Shown here one piece after another: positions 42,001-51,783 of a stretch of 64,000 nucleotides of DNA. The notes beneath the pieces were generated by a model. The model searched no databases. It was not told the DNA's origin and was given only the letters and a program-made list of their open reading frames with translations. The DNA comes from Skeletonema tropicum. Taxonomy: Eukaryota; Bacillariophyta; Thalassiosirophyceae; Thalassiosirales; Thalassiosiraceae. The DNA is taken from positions 434,001-498,000 of the forward strand of contig CM074142.1 in assembly GCA_037178625.1 (NCBI GenBank). Direction: 5' to 3'. A program made the translations under genes and the position numbers. The first letter of the stretch is position 1. Each line of letters begins with the position of its first letter.

Positions 42001-42613
42001 TGTGTACACGACACATTTTATTATCACCCTTGTAATATTCGCAAATGCATGGGTTTTCCCATTGTTCTTCGTCGCTTGAGGATTCCGATGATTTGCGCAA
42101 AGGGAATGATACTTTGCGCTTTTTGGAATTGCCATCTTCTTCGTCACTCGATGATTCTGGCAGGTTGCGATTCTTGCCGGCAGAGGAAGCTGCGTTGTCA
42201 TCGGGGATATCATCCTTGCTTGCAGCGGCAGCGGCGAGAGCAGCTGTATTGGCATCGGACATAGCATCGACATGGGGCATGATTATTTGTTATTTGGTAC
42301 ATGGAAAGCAGATTATGAGGTAAATGCATCAAAAAAGTAATCAAAGACCAATGAACTAAGTCTTGTAAACGTACCCAACGGTTGTCAAAGGGAGCAATCG
42401 TGTTGTGAGATTGGAATCGTGTTGATGAAATCAGAAGTTTAGCCGCAGAGACGAATTGTTCTTTGTCATCATGGTTGGCTGTGAGAGAGTGATGGCAAAA
42501 ACCCGAGATGTCCCGAGATGTCCCGAGACAGAGGGTGCCGAGACGGGACACTTGTCTCGACCCAAAAATTCCCGTCTCGTCCCGGTCGAGACGAGACGAG
42601 ACCAACCCCTCTA
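39060..42613 (-). mobile_element. Intact hAT transposon (3554 bp) nested in the LTR
   Basis: The 8-bp target duplication GAGATAAA lies at 39052-39059 and 42614-42621. Ends are inverted repeats beginning TAGGGGTTGGTC and TAGAGGGGTTGGTC, rich in GAGACGGGAC motifs. Excision restores the 121-bp LTR exactly. Transposase is complete, so the element may be active. It is younger than the LTR element that it interrupts. Confidence 0.93.
39232..42280 (-). CDS. hAT transposase with BED zinc finger; one intron (40509-40593)
   Basis: Exon 1 (42280-40594) and exon 2 (40508-39232) join through GTAAGT…TTCAG in phase, giving 987 residues. After an acidic, Ser-rich N-terminus comes a BED-type zinc finger (PVWGHYRLY … AVCYLCYVASGET … MNRHLKSRH). 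The RNase-H-like core has SWTTDHWTGKDSATYQTITS and GVTDTTASMGKFGQYL with a catalytic Asp candidate, and AHAYCTDHVLQCNAVQAF (C-x2-H motif) at the splice site. The C-terminal dimerisation region is CIPATSAPSERIWSRAARVV, typical of hAT. No frame break is seen. Confidence 0.92.
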
Positions 42614-42764
42614 GAGATAAAAGATAATGATTAGAGTATTTCCGTACTCTACTTGTATCTACGTACGTGTAATCTAACAAAACAAGTTTGACTTTAGACG
42701 ACTATCTGGAAATCATCCATCGGAACCCCTACGGAGAAAAGTAGCGGTAGGAATCTATTCTCCA

Positions 42765-45700
42765 TCCAAAACGGTAGGGACACCACCCCTATCAACCATG
42801 AGGGGAGGGCGTAATTCGGGCGGTAGAGGCTCTCGAAGTAAGAGGTCTCGAAATGATCAGGAATTGACTGATCGTGAGGCACGTCTTCGTGCTAGGTCGG
42901 CTGCAGCGGAGGAGCGAAGTAGTGTACCCCCTCCAAATGAATCTGAACAAGTTGCTGTTCCCCATGATGGCTTGAAGTGCGCCTGCTGTAACAAGGCAAT
43001 CGCAAATACCGATGATCATGTCATCATTACTCCGTGCGAGCATCACCTGTGCACGTTATGAACGCTCAGATCTCATACGTCTCGTGGTCGTAATGAGCAT
43101 CGCTGCCCTGTAGTCTCATGCAATAACAATATTACGAGTGGGTGCCGATATGTGAGTTGTCGTGATGAGAGAGAGACACTGATTAACACTACACACAGCG
43201 AGGATTATGTAAGGGGAAATTTTCCAATCGACATCTTGTTACAGGATCATGAAGACAATTTGATAGATGAACCTGAAGGACGAGCGTACGTCCTCTTCGC
43301 CGCAGTTGCAACGAATAATAATTCACAATTGGAGTTTAATTCGATTGTATCAACACATTTCCTTTGCAAGGACGCTGACATAAACGAAATGGATGAATCA
43401 GCAAAGTCGATTGGAGAATTTGGTGCGTTTCTTCATCCAGTCATTATTGATCCAAGCCGGCCTACCAGTAGGCACCGTCCTGTTTTATCTCCCCGTGAGT
43501 TGTTGGAATACCGAATCGCAAATATGAGACTGATTGATACATTCCTATACGGCTTGGCCACTGGGAATTCTAGAGTGGACGCAGATTTAATTCTGAAGCC
43601 AGAACAGCAGGATCATCAGAGCAAATTTCTCGCCGCTGCTGTTGTGTCATCGGACGTTATAATGAGAGGAAGTGTCAACCATCCCTTGGAGTTCCAGTGG
43701 ACAATGAAGGAGGTGGTACATCGTCAAAAGGTGACTAGTGAGTGTCATGCCCTTTTCTCTGCTCTGCACATCGCACCTTGTAAGGCATATGAGATAAACA
43801 AACGACATGATGCAGTCGTGGAAAGGATGAAGAAGGGGGTCAAACCTGGTCCCCGTGATTTGGTGATAATTTTATTCGACAACATTGGATACAAAGTTTT
43901 GGGCCGCCAAGCTTCCTATGACCAATGGATCATTGTAAATATTGTTGTGATAAAGGAAGCCGACCTAAAAAAGTTGGGTTTCTACATGCACGACGATGAC
44001 CCGTCCAAACAAATATCGCGTCAGCCAAGTGTAGACTGGGAAGAAAATATTAGAGCTTGTGGAGAAGATGTAGCAATGAAAAAGGCATTGGCCAAAGCCG
44101 TTGTGGGTGTCACGGATGCGGACATGGATAAACTGGCGGAATGTATAATGAATGATATCCAAATTGCAGTGAAGTACCAAGACGATCTAATGAACAGCAA
44201 CTACGGGCTCGGGAAAATCCTTCCGAGGCTGGACCTCATCATCAACGCAGCAACGAAGGAGGCAATGGAGGAGCGAAAGGATAAGCGTGGCCGTGGTGAA
44301 GACGATACATTGTCGAGCTCCGTTCAGCATGTAGACTTCATGCCTAGAGATAGTGCGCCTACTAATGTGGAGAATGAAATCGGTGGTAATGTACTGGGGC
44401 GCAACGTAAGCGACATTGGCGACGACAATTCTGATTTAGAAGATGATAGCGACGATGAAGAAACAAACCGAGACAAGAAGGCTCCTCGCAACCGCTACAA
44501 TACAAACAATACAAAGCTGCAAATGGTGCAGGATGACTTGTGTAAGACCACATCTGTTGAGAAGTTGATGAAATATGCTGCTGACTCGAGAAAGCAGCAG
44601 TTAGAGGAATGGGAAGAGGTGAAGAGCGATCACGACGCCACCGCAGAGCCACCCCTTGCAGAGATTATTAGTCCATTAGGTACAGATGGGCAGCCGGCTG
44701 CTCAAGCTAGCAAGATCCTTCGGGAGGATAATGGCGCTATATTCCCAAACGTTTGTATCTTTTGGTGGACTTCACACTGTTATGAAGACTCTCAATGCCA
44801 ATGGCGAGTTCTTCGAAGCACTGCTCAGAGAAGTTATATCTGCAATTAGGGACTCATTGCATAAACAGGATTGGTTTCTTTTCCCTAAAGATCCAGGGCA
44901 GCGCTTGGCGGAAGATCCATTAGTGACCTTGGCCCATAATGTGGTTGCATCGTATGAGTATTCAAAATTCAAAGGTTCCGCTGCATCCGCTAAAGAAGTA
45001 CTCGAATTCATGATACAAAGGGGCACGGAATATTCAACATGTGCTTTTGCTCTGTTACAGATACGAATGGGAGCAATAGCAAAGATGATGCGTAACTCCG
45101 AACGTGTCGGAAAAGAGGATGGGGTGCAGCTTTTCTTCACAACACTCAAATTTGCATTGAGACTCTTCACCCTCACACACAAGACTGATTATGTGTGCCT
45201 TGGTTGTGACTTATTGCTGTGGTATCACTGTGCATCTCCGGCACAACGAAAGATCTATGAAAATTATATCTTTACCCAGACAACAGTGAATGGTAAATCT
45301 ATCTTCCATGATTGCTTCGTTGAGTTATCCGTAATGGATCTTCGGAAGTTCACGGGGAAAGTATTTTACCAGGGGCTGTGTTCCGAGTTGGAGTATTTGG
45401 CAGCCACCCTTCCTGAGAAAAATTGCGAGAGCAACGATGCCCGGGTGTTACGAGATAAAGATGCTACTTCTAGGAAGTCGGATCGGTATGGTATCAAATT
45501 GAATGACTACCTTGGCAAGCTAGTGGAGAAGATCACTGATATGAAGCTTTGGGCGCCAGATGAGACGCCAGTAATGAGGGGAGAGAAGGCAAACACAGAA
45601 GTTCCATGCGATTCGGATATTATCACTCTGCCCGGAGGAGTCAACCTTCCAGCGATGACTCTGTCTTCAATCATGGGTACTGGAGATGAGAGGTTGGAAG

Positions 45701-46545
45701 AATACTTTATCACATACTACATCGACAATTATAATGCTGTTGAAAGATCTGAGAAAGGCCTAACAAAGGTAAAGACTACGATGAAAGATCTAAAGGCAGC
45801 AGTGGAATTGGATACGAAACTTGCAACTACAACAAGCGCACAAGATCTAAAGCCAAGAGAGTGCAAAAAAGCTTTGCTTCTGAAAGAGATAGATCGCATG
45901 ATCAAGCGAGATAAAGCGAGGACGAAAAAGAAGGTGAAAATTCCAGCGCACGAGATGAATTTGAACACAAAGAAAGATATTATCATTAAGTTCCTTATCA
46001 AATGGCGTCAAAAAGAGTTCAAAGCTTATCCGAAGCTAGCACAAGAGCTGAAGGATGGAATTTTGACGAGACAGAGTGAATCTAATCGTGTGACGCATGC
46101 ATCCAGAAAGGAGCTAATGGAGTCGGAGTTCTTCTCTCTAGGAAAGCATCTACGCGAAAAGGGAGACACATATTCATGATAACAATCTGTAATAGTGAAT
46201 TAGTTCCTAGGACGTAAAGGCCGAGTCTGAGTTGTAACAGCTGAACCAAGATTGGTAAGAACTTGCTCCATTGTTTGTACTTTCGGTGCTCTCTCCCTAG
46301 ACTTCTCCTCCGCCGCATAGTACTCGTCAGTCTCTTTAACGCTGCTTATGAATGTCAAATTATAAGACTGACTTTCGTTGCCCGTGATGCGGCTGACTCG
46401 CGATGCACTCGCATCATTCGCAGCTTGTTGCTTCGCCGACGGCTTCAACACTCGACCAGTTCGGGACGTCTTCTTTGGAGCCTCAATGCTCGATGAGTTG
46501 ACCACCCCCGACTCTGCAATAGGGGTGGTTCCCCTACCGTTTTGG
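42765..46545. mobile_element. DUF6589-like element with ~27-bp terminal inverted repeats
   Basis: The left end CCAAAACGGTAGGGACACCA…CCCCTAT (about 42768-42793) matches in inverted orientation ATAGGGGTGGTTCCCCTACC…TTTTGG (about 46519-46545) with two mismatches. Between them lie one long broken gene on the plus strand and a smaller convergent ORF. No clear target duplication is visible. The layout, one large and one small convergent gene inside TIRs, is that of an autonomous DNA transposon that has begun to decay. Confidence 0.6.
42798..46179 (+). pseudogene. DUF6589-like protein, ~1120 residues, broken by one TGA and one frame shift
   Basis: From ATG 42798 an Arg-rich start leads into a RING-like finger (LKCACCNKAI … PCEHHLCTL). 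An in-frame TGA at 43059-43061 sits exactly where the next Cys of the finger is expected; the same frame continues with RCPVVSCNNNITSGCRYVSC. The body resembles DUF6589-family proteins of fungal and animal mobile elements: VIILFDNIGYKVLGRQASYD (Asp candidate) and SFGGLHTVMKTLNANGEFF after a +1 shift near 44750 in the run CGTTTG. The downstream region contains RLFTLTHKTDYVCLGCDLLL and a Lys-rich C-terminus to 46179. Family match is from memory of its motifs; a profile search would settle it. Confidence 0.55.
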
Positions 46546-46622
46546 AACAATACATACTTAACGTTCTTGCTATCTTCTAAGTACGATAATAAGAAGTAGC
46601 CGGCGGGCTCCGCAAGAAACAT
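46200..46622 (-). CDS. Small basic protein convergent to the DUF6589-like gene
   Basis: 140 codons from ATG 46622, running through the right inverted repeat (QNGRGTTPIAESG) into the element. It contains RTGRVLKPSAKQQAANDA, a short basic AT-hook-like stretch, and a Glu-rich C-terminus. It ends 20 bp from the convergent gene. No domain recognised. The first ~25 residues lie outside the repeat, so the native start may differ. Confidence 0.4.
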   Translation of the reverse strand: MFLAEPAGYFLLSYLEDSKNVKYVLFQNGRGTTPIAESGVVNSSSIEAPKKTSRTGRVLKPSAKQQAANDASASRVSRITGNESQSYNLTFISSVKETDEYYAAEEKSRERAPKVQTMEQVLTNLGSAVTTQTRPLRPRN

Positions 46623-46704
46623 AAGCGGGGTTCCAGACGCTCACCCGCCCCGTACGTAAAACTCTGGTATATACAAAATCCACGTCAAAAAAAATCGACG
46701 AAAG

Positions 46705-47157
46705 CCCTCTTCCCGCCAATTTTTTTATTAGTGAAATGCTCTATTTTTTGGGCCATGATGGCCAAAATTAAGTTTTGGGGGGTTGTTTCATATGCTTTTC
46801 CAGTAGCACCATCCTTTTGTCAACCGTAATGGGGGTTCTATACATATACTGGTTGGCCGATAATTCCAAATCCCCGCTGAGAAATGCATGTGAGTACACT
46901 AGGTTTTTGCTAGACAAATTTGGTCGGCCATCAGCCATCACAACAAGCATGAAGCTAGAGGGTACCTTCGAATGCATATCTCGACGAAAATATACGCTTT
47001 CATCACCTACCCAGCAGGGTATATACTCACATAATAGTCACCTAAAGGATAGTATCTCGGGACTAGCATATAAACCACTTCCCTGAAACTTAATTTTGGC
47101 CGCTCAGACCCAAAGCTAGAGCGTTTCACTAATAAAAAAATTGGCGGGAGGAGGGTC
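46705..47157. repeat. Foldback/MITE element with ~70-bp inverted repeats
   Basis: The left end CCGCCAATTTTTTTATTAGT… to GGCCAAAATTAAGTTTTGG (about 46705-46782) is complementary to about 47083-47157, with small differences. The ~300-bp centre has an open frame of 103 codons without similarity to anything I know. No transposase. Confidence 0.75.
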
Positions 47158-47494
47158 CGTCCCGTTTCATCAAGGTTTTTAATTCCTACAGGTACAACAT
47201 TTATTTACCCTTGGGTACAACTCAATTCCTACGGTGAGCGGATAGAGCGTCCTTAACTTATTACTTACGCAAATTTGGGTTCGCATGAGTTGTGACGTTT
47301 TTGTGACCTTGTGGAGCGCGCAAATTTTGGACCAACCGGCACCAAAGTTCTGGCACCATTTCTCCCACCATTTTTTGAAAATTTTTGAACTGCAGCGGCG
47401 TTCTCTCCGGCCGTCCGAGCCCACTCGACATGGCGCTCATGCCCTCCTGGTGTGGTCGGTCCAGTAATACTATCGTTACTATTACCACTCCATC

Positions 47495-47770
47495 ATGGCA
47501 CGTGCTCCCGCACGTCGCTTGCGCACCGGCAACCGCCGCCGTGGTGCAAAGAAGAACAAAACTCGGCATCTTCGACACATGCATCTGAGCCATGCACAAG
47601 TTGGTTTTATGGAAGAACTCCATCAGAGGACCCTCTACGAAGGAAGTGTTGCTTATGTAAGCATTGTCACTGTGCCACAGCTGATCCTTCTTTATGCTCA
47701 TGCCAATGGTGCTGCAGCTACCATATCTGCTTTAAGCTGTCTTGCCAATGTTACCACTGGGGATGGATGA
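47495..47770 (+). pseudogene. Harbinger transposase N-terminal stub
   Basis: 91 codons opening MARAPARRLRTGNRRRGAKK. It resembles in style the start of the transposase in element 2 (MARQRFVRRSTGAARRRP). After ~65 residues it runs into sequence that is antisense to the Myb-like ORF, so the rest of the transposase has been deleted. Confidence 0.4.
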
Positions 47771-48153
47771 TCAGAGAACTCTTCACCACTGAATTCATCA
47801 ACGATTCCCTTAATTATTACTCTCAATTTCACAGTTGCGGGGTTTTTGCATTTCCACTTACTATAATGACGGAAAAGTCCATTGCCATCACGCTCACCGC
47901 CAGTAGGTTGGCCCTCAAAGAAGGTTGTCATCAAAGCCTTCCACTTTTCGCCGGTTCCCTGACCGCGCTTGGGAAATTTAAGTACTTCTGTATGGCTAGT
48001 TTCGATGAGCATACATACAGCCATTTCATGTAAGTCTGTGTGGCCAGGTTGTAGACATTTTAAGAATGACTGCAACCCAGGAGGGAACGGGGCAGCGGGA
48101 GCCGCAGTGACAGTGGCGGCGGTGGATGGATTTGTTTCGGATTCGGACGACAT
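47698..48153 (-). CDS. Myb/SANT-like accessory protein of Harbinger element 1 (probable, truncated)
   Basis: From ATG 48153 the protein opens MSSESETNPSTAATVTAAPA, then a helical domain with spaced Trp residues (RGQGTGEKWKALMTTFFEGQ; LFRHYSKWKCKNPATVKLRV). PIF/Harbinger elements carry a Myb/SANT gene opposite the transposase, and this is its position. Domain assignment is weak. The C-terminus is probably cut by the same deletion that truncated the transposase. Confidence 0.45.
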   Translation of the reverse strand: MSSESETNPSTAATVTAAPAAPFPPGLQSFLKCLQPGHTDLHEMAVCMLIETSHTEVLKFPKRGQGTGEKWKALMTTFFEGQPTGGERDGNGLFRHYSKWKCKNPATVKLRVIIKGIVDEFSGEEFSDHPSPVVTLARQLKADMVAAAPLA

Positions 48154-48879
48154 GGTGCATGTGAAATAAGTTGTAGCAACATCACACAACTCCATGGCTG
48201 CAGCCACGCCACTGCCACTGCCACCTGCTCACGTACGTGCTGACGTTCGTGAGCAGATATTCATTGCTGCTGTCAATACTGCTGCCGAGACTTGCCTAAC
48301 GACCGCACTTACTTGCTCACCATGGCTGTTGCCAAAGTATTTACTTGATGTCAAAAAAGAGATATATTAGTTCCTACGTGAAAGAGTGGTCTTATTTACT
48401 TACGGAAAAGTTCGATTTTGCGTAAGTAAATCAGCAATTTCTCTTGTCTTACTTACGCAAAACGTCATCAAAAAATTCCACAACTCACAAGTGACGTCAT
48501 TTCGTTCAGTTTTTTGCGTAAGTAATAAGTTAAGGACGCTCTGATTCTACGTGAATTTTGTATCAGTGGAACCTCTCTTATATATGTCAATATCAACTCG
48601 AAGGCGACGTTCTCAGAAGATTGGAAGGCACCGACCGGCACTCGCAGCACTAGAGTGGTTTTATTTGGTTCGGAACGCTGCACGCTGATCTGTCGTTTGG
48701 TGACGTCATGGGTGCCGGATCATTGGTTCTGCTTTTTTGCGTTCTGGTGGTTTTATCCGGGCCGGTCGCTGGGGCGATGAGGAGGCGATGGAAAGGCGAC
48801 AAAAAGGCGATGAAAGCTGTGGTGTTTGTCATCACTCACATCTCACAACATTTTCACATCACATGACACAAGAGGTACC

Positions 48880-49683
48880 ATGGCCCGACAACGTTTTGTT
48901 CGTCGTTCCACAGGTGCAGCAAGGCGCAGACCACTTCGGGAAGCTGATAAAAATGACAGATGGATGCATCTACACTCTGGGATGGTCTCCTTTCGACGGA
49001 CACTTCATTTGGTGTGGAATCGTCTGCAGGTGTTTTCAATGACATTGCTGCGGGTTCAGATTCTGGGCCAAACACTTCAATATGCAGTAGGCAATCAACC
49101 GCAACTAAGGCGGGCTATAGGGCATTATCTGAATGCTATTGTACGTGCTATGCAGGTTTATGCCGGACAGATACGTCGTATCTTTTGGATGGATCACCAT
49201 TTATTTGATATTCCTCAACATGAATTGGACGTACCACGTCAACATCGACCGCGAACACATTTGCGAATTGCCACAATAGAAAATGATCGTGAGGCATTGA
49301 AGATGACCCACTTCGACAAAGGGCAACTTCATGATTTGTTTCAAGGGTTCCGCCTCAGCCAGTTCAATGGTGAAATCCGAGTAGGTACAGGACACATCAA
49401 TCTCCGCACCAACAATGAGAACTGCTATGTATTTCACCCGGAGGAGCTGTTTCTCTTCACCATGACTAAGTGTGCCACTGGTATGTCAAACGAAAAGATA
49501 ATCGACAACTACTTTGGCGGTGACTATGCTCGATGGTCGCATGGCTATCGCTGGATGATTATATATTTGGACAATACATTCGCAGATATTTTAGGGCATG
49601 TAGGACTCTTGCGTGGTCGCCGCCGCTGCCGCCACTGCCGCCACCGTTGCCTACAGCAAGGCGGCCACTGTTGCCGTCCATAG
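48880..49683 (+). pseudogene. Harbinger-type transposase, lacking the catalytic core
   Basis: From ATG 48880, 267 codons. Residues ~150-250 match the region before the DDE core of Harbinger transposases: FRLSQFNGEIRVGTGHINLR, EELFLFTMTKCATGMSNEKI, NYFGGDYARWSHGYRWMIIY. The frame then runs into Cys/Arg/His-rich sequence that is merely the antisense of the second ORF. The catalytic Asp/Asp/Glu residues are gone, so it could only move with help from a full copy elsewhere. Confidence 0.75.
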
Positions 49684-49827
49684 AGGGATCTGAAGACATG
49701 ATGATATTGTTATTACAATAGTTTACAAGTTTGCCTCTAGTTGATTACTCCTACAAAAGATCCTCCATGCTCATCTTTCCATAGCTTTCGATCGAAAATC
49801 TAATCTGTACCAATTCCTACGTGAAAT

Positions 49828-49885
49828 GTTGGGCACGCAAACGGGCCGCAAACGAGGTCGTTTGCGGCCCGTTTGCGTGCCCAAC
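49828..49885. repeat. Perfect 28-bp-arm palindrome in Harbinger element 2
   Basis: GTTGGGCACGCAAACGGGCC then GCAAACGA, a GG spacer and the exact reverse complement. No mismatch. The motif GCAAACGGG recurs directly after it. Confidence 0.9.
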
Positions 49886-50159
49886 TCGTTCGGAACGCAA
49901 ACGGGTCGCACGCTAATTTGTCACACCTGACGTCACCACTCGCGCGCAATGCGCACAAAAACAGCGTTCCGAACCAAATAAAACCACTCTACTCGACGAA
50001 AATCTATACAGTCAAGCAAAGCGCGAAGCAACAATTTAATTGCACATTGCACATTGCACACTGCATTATCATATCGTCGAGGAACTGTCATCTCAGAGGA
50101 CGTTAAATTGAGTGTGGGACGACGATATCCGATCACTCTAGTATCGTATTATCGAGAGA

Positions 50160-51783
50160 ATGGTGACGGCATTGAGTTGCGCTCATCGGGCAGTCCTCCG
50201 CACTGCCGCCTTGTCTCTCCTCATGACAGCGCTGCCGTCGTCGGCGTTTGGAACTGCCATGTTTTCCGCCCTCGCTGCTTCCACCAGTCACACATTTCGA
50301 CCAAAGCAATTGCTACGACCGCTATTGATAAGAGGGGGGCAGCAGCAGCAGGTGGCGAGAAATTTGAGCAATGGAAATAACATTAGCGGCGATGACGATG
50401 CAACAACAACTGCTACGAAACCGTATCCCCGCGCTCCCGGGTTTACCAACTCCCCTTTTGCCGTGCAAGTCAAGAAAGTAACAATCGCTGGTGGGACGCA
50501 TGGCAACGAATATACTGGCGTCTGGTGTATAAAAGCAATCGAGAAGCAGCGCGAAAGCCTTGCGGATGAATCTGAAAAAACTGCAACTCATGGTGATCCA
50601 GTCAACATTTTCCACCGTTACCCCAGTCTTGATATTGATACCCTTCTTGCCAATCCCATGGCATACATGGCTAACAAGCGGTTCGTCGATACGGACTTGA
50701 ATAGAGAATTCAGCATGGAGAAATTGAAAAGGGTCAAAGTTAACGAGGAAACGTTGGAGCTCTGTGACATCCAGCAAGAATTCTGCTCCGAAGATGATGC
50801 CGCACTTTCAACTTTGCCCCACGAAGCGATAAGAGCAAGAGAGGTCGAAACGATTTTAGGACCAAAATTCACGGAATCTTCATCACCCATCGACGATGCA
50901 GCTTTTCCGGATCCTCGCATGGATGTTGTTATTGATCTGCACACGACCACTGCCAACATGGGAATATCGCTCATCATCCCAGAAGGAGATGCGCTCATGA
51001 GTGCTGCGGCCGCCTATGTCCTCGATAAATGCAAAAGAGAATACGGGTATGACAATGTTCAATGCTGCATGCATGCCTTGCCTAAAAGACAAGATCGAAT
51101 GAATTTGAGCTCCTGCGGTAGACATGGCTTCACTATTGAAGTTGGCCCAACTCCACAGGGTGTCATACGGCACGATGTGGTTGAAAAGACGGAGGCTGCA
51201 TTGCATTCATTGCTAGAATTTTTGCATTTGAGGAATCTTGAACTACAAAATGGTACCAATGAAAATGCCGAGTCGGTTTTAGATAGCCTACGAGATCTAT
51301 ACCCGGGTGGAATTGTTCCATGTTATAGATCGGCGCCAGCTGTCCGTCCTGGAGAATTGTCGGGCAAGATCTCTTGGCCAAACGATCCTGAGAACCCGAA
51401 TTTCCCCGCGGTAGTGGTGCACAAATCAATTCAAGATCGGGATTTTGAGCCTCTAAGAGTCGGAGACCCACTTTTTGTGGATTTGAATGGAAAGGTAATA
51501 CCTTATGATGGAAGTCATGGCGAAGAAGTCCATTTGATTTTTGTGAATGAGGGAGGTTACTAGTGAGTATCCGAGCAATAATGATGTTGTTGTTTCTAGG
51601 ATTGACGTGATATCCCATCTCTAACACGCCTTTTCTCCCACTAGCTACGCTTCTTCAGGCACTGGAATTGGGGTGGCAGTGAAAAGTGAATTCGACTGGC
51701 AGACAGGATACTTTGTCATTGAAAGTGACGACGAGGGCGGAAACGAGGAAGTGATCATCGAAGAGAAAGACAGCTATGAGTAG
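50160..51783 (+). CDS. ASPA: Aspartoacylase-like metallohydrolase with N-terminal targeting sequence; one intron (51563-51644)
   Basis: Exon 1 (50160-51562) and exon 2 (51645-51783) join through GTGAGT…CACTAG in phase, giving ~513 residues. The family (AstE/AspA) deacylates N-acyl amino acids using zinc. Motifs in order: GGTHGNEYTGVW with zinc His and Glu, FVDTDLNREF, VIDLHTTTANMG with the third zinc His, and HGFTIEVGPTPQGV with the catalytic Glu. The first ~85 residues form a hydrophobic stretch ending LPSSAFGTAMF, an ASAF-like site, then Gln/Ser-rich sequence, so plastid or secretory targeting is likely. It is longer than human ASPA (313 aa) through this leader and an acidic C-terminal tail (ESDDEGGNEEVIIEEKD). 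A palindrome-bearing transposon lies directly upstream. Confidence 0.88.

Larger units (their letters stand above)
37651..42679 (-). mobile_element. Small copia-like non-autonomous LTR retrotransposon (TRIM) carrying an ORF, interrupted by a hAT element
   Basis: 121-bp LTRs start TGTTAG and end CTAACA (37651-37771; 38997-39059 plus 42622-42679). The whole is flanked by AAACA (37646-37650 and 42680-42684). Orientation is minus: GTGGGGGGG at 37780-37772 abuts the 3' LTR as polypurine tract, and GGTTATAGAGCC at 38996-38985 follows the 5' LTR as a likely tRNA-Met-type primer site. Without the hAT insert the element is only 1.47 kb. It has no pol but one 377-codon ORF between the two priming sites. 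A 29-bp piece of the same LTR lies at 8669. Confidence 0.9.
47244..48542. mobile_element. PIF/Harbinger-like element 1, internally deleted
   Basis: Perfect ~30-bp inverted repeats AGAGCGTCCTTAACTTATTA…CGCAAA are flanked by GAT (47241-47243 and 48543-48545). A 3-bp duplication and AGAGC-type ends suit PIF/Harbinger. It carries the first ~60 codons of one gene on plus and a Myb-like ORF on minus, the two-gene convergent layout of this superfamily, with the catalytic part deleted. Confidence 0.75.
48652..49990. mobile_element. PIF/Harbinger-like element 2, internally deleted
   Basis: Perfect ~29-bp inverted repeats AGAGTGGTTTTATTTGGTTC…GGAACGCTG are flanked by ACT (48649-48651 and 49991-49993). 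It holds the N-terminal two-thirds of a Harbinger transposase, then directly the start of the convergent second ORF (antisense MSSDPSMDGNSGRLAVGNGG near 49640-49700). The deletion thus joins the two genes. Its right end lies ~170 bp upstream of the aspartoacylase start. Confidence 0.85.

Noticed and set aside
43059..43061. TGA read as selenocysteine or as a reassigned codon in the DUF6589-like gene
   Set aside because: Other genes here use TGA as a true stop (e.g. 7837-7839), and a zinc-ligand position in a mobile-element protein is an unlikely Sec site. A point mutation or base error is simpler.
46775..47086. 103-codon ORF inside the foldback element at 46705
   Set aside because: It spans the element centre into the arm, has no similarity to known proteins, and MITE-type elements of this size are normally non-coding.
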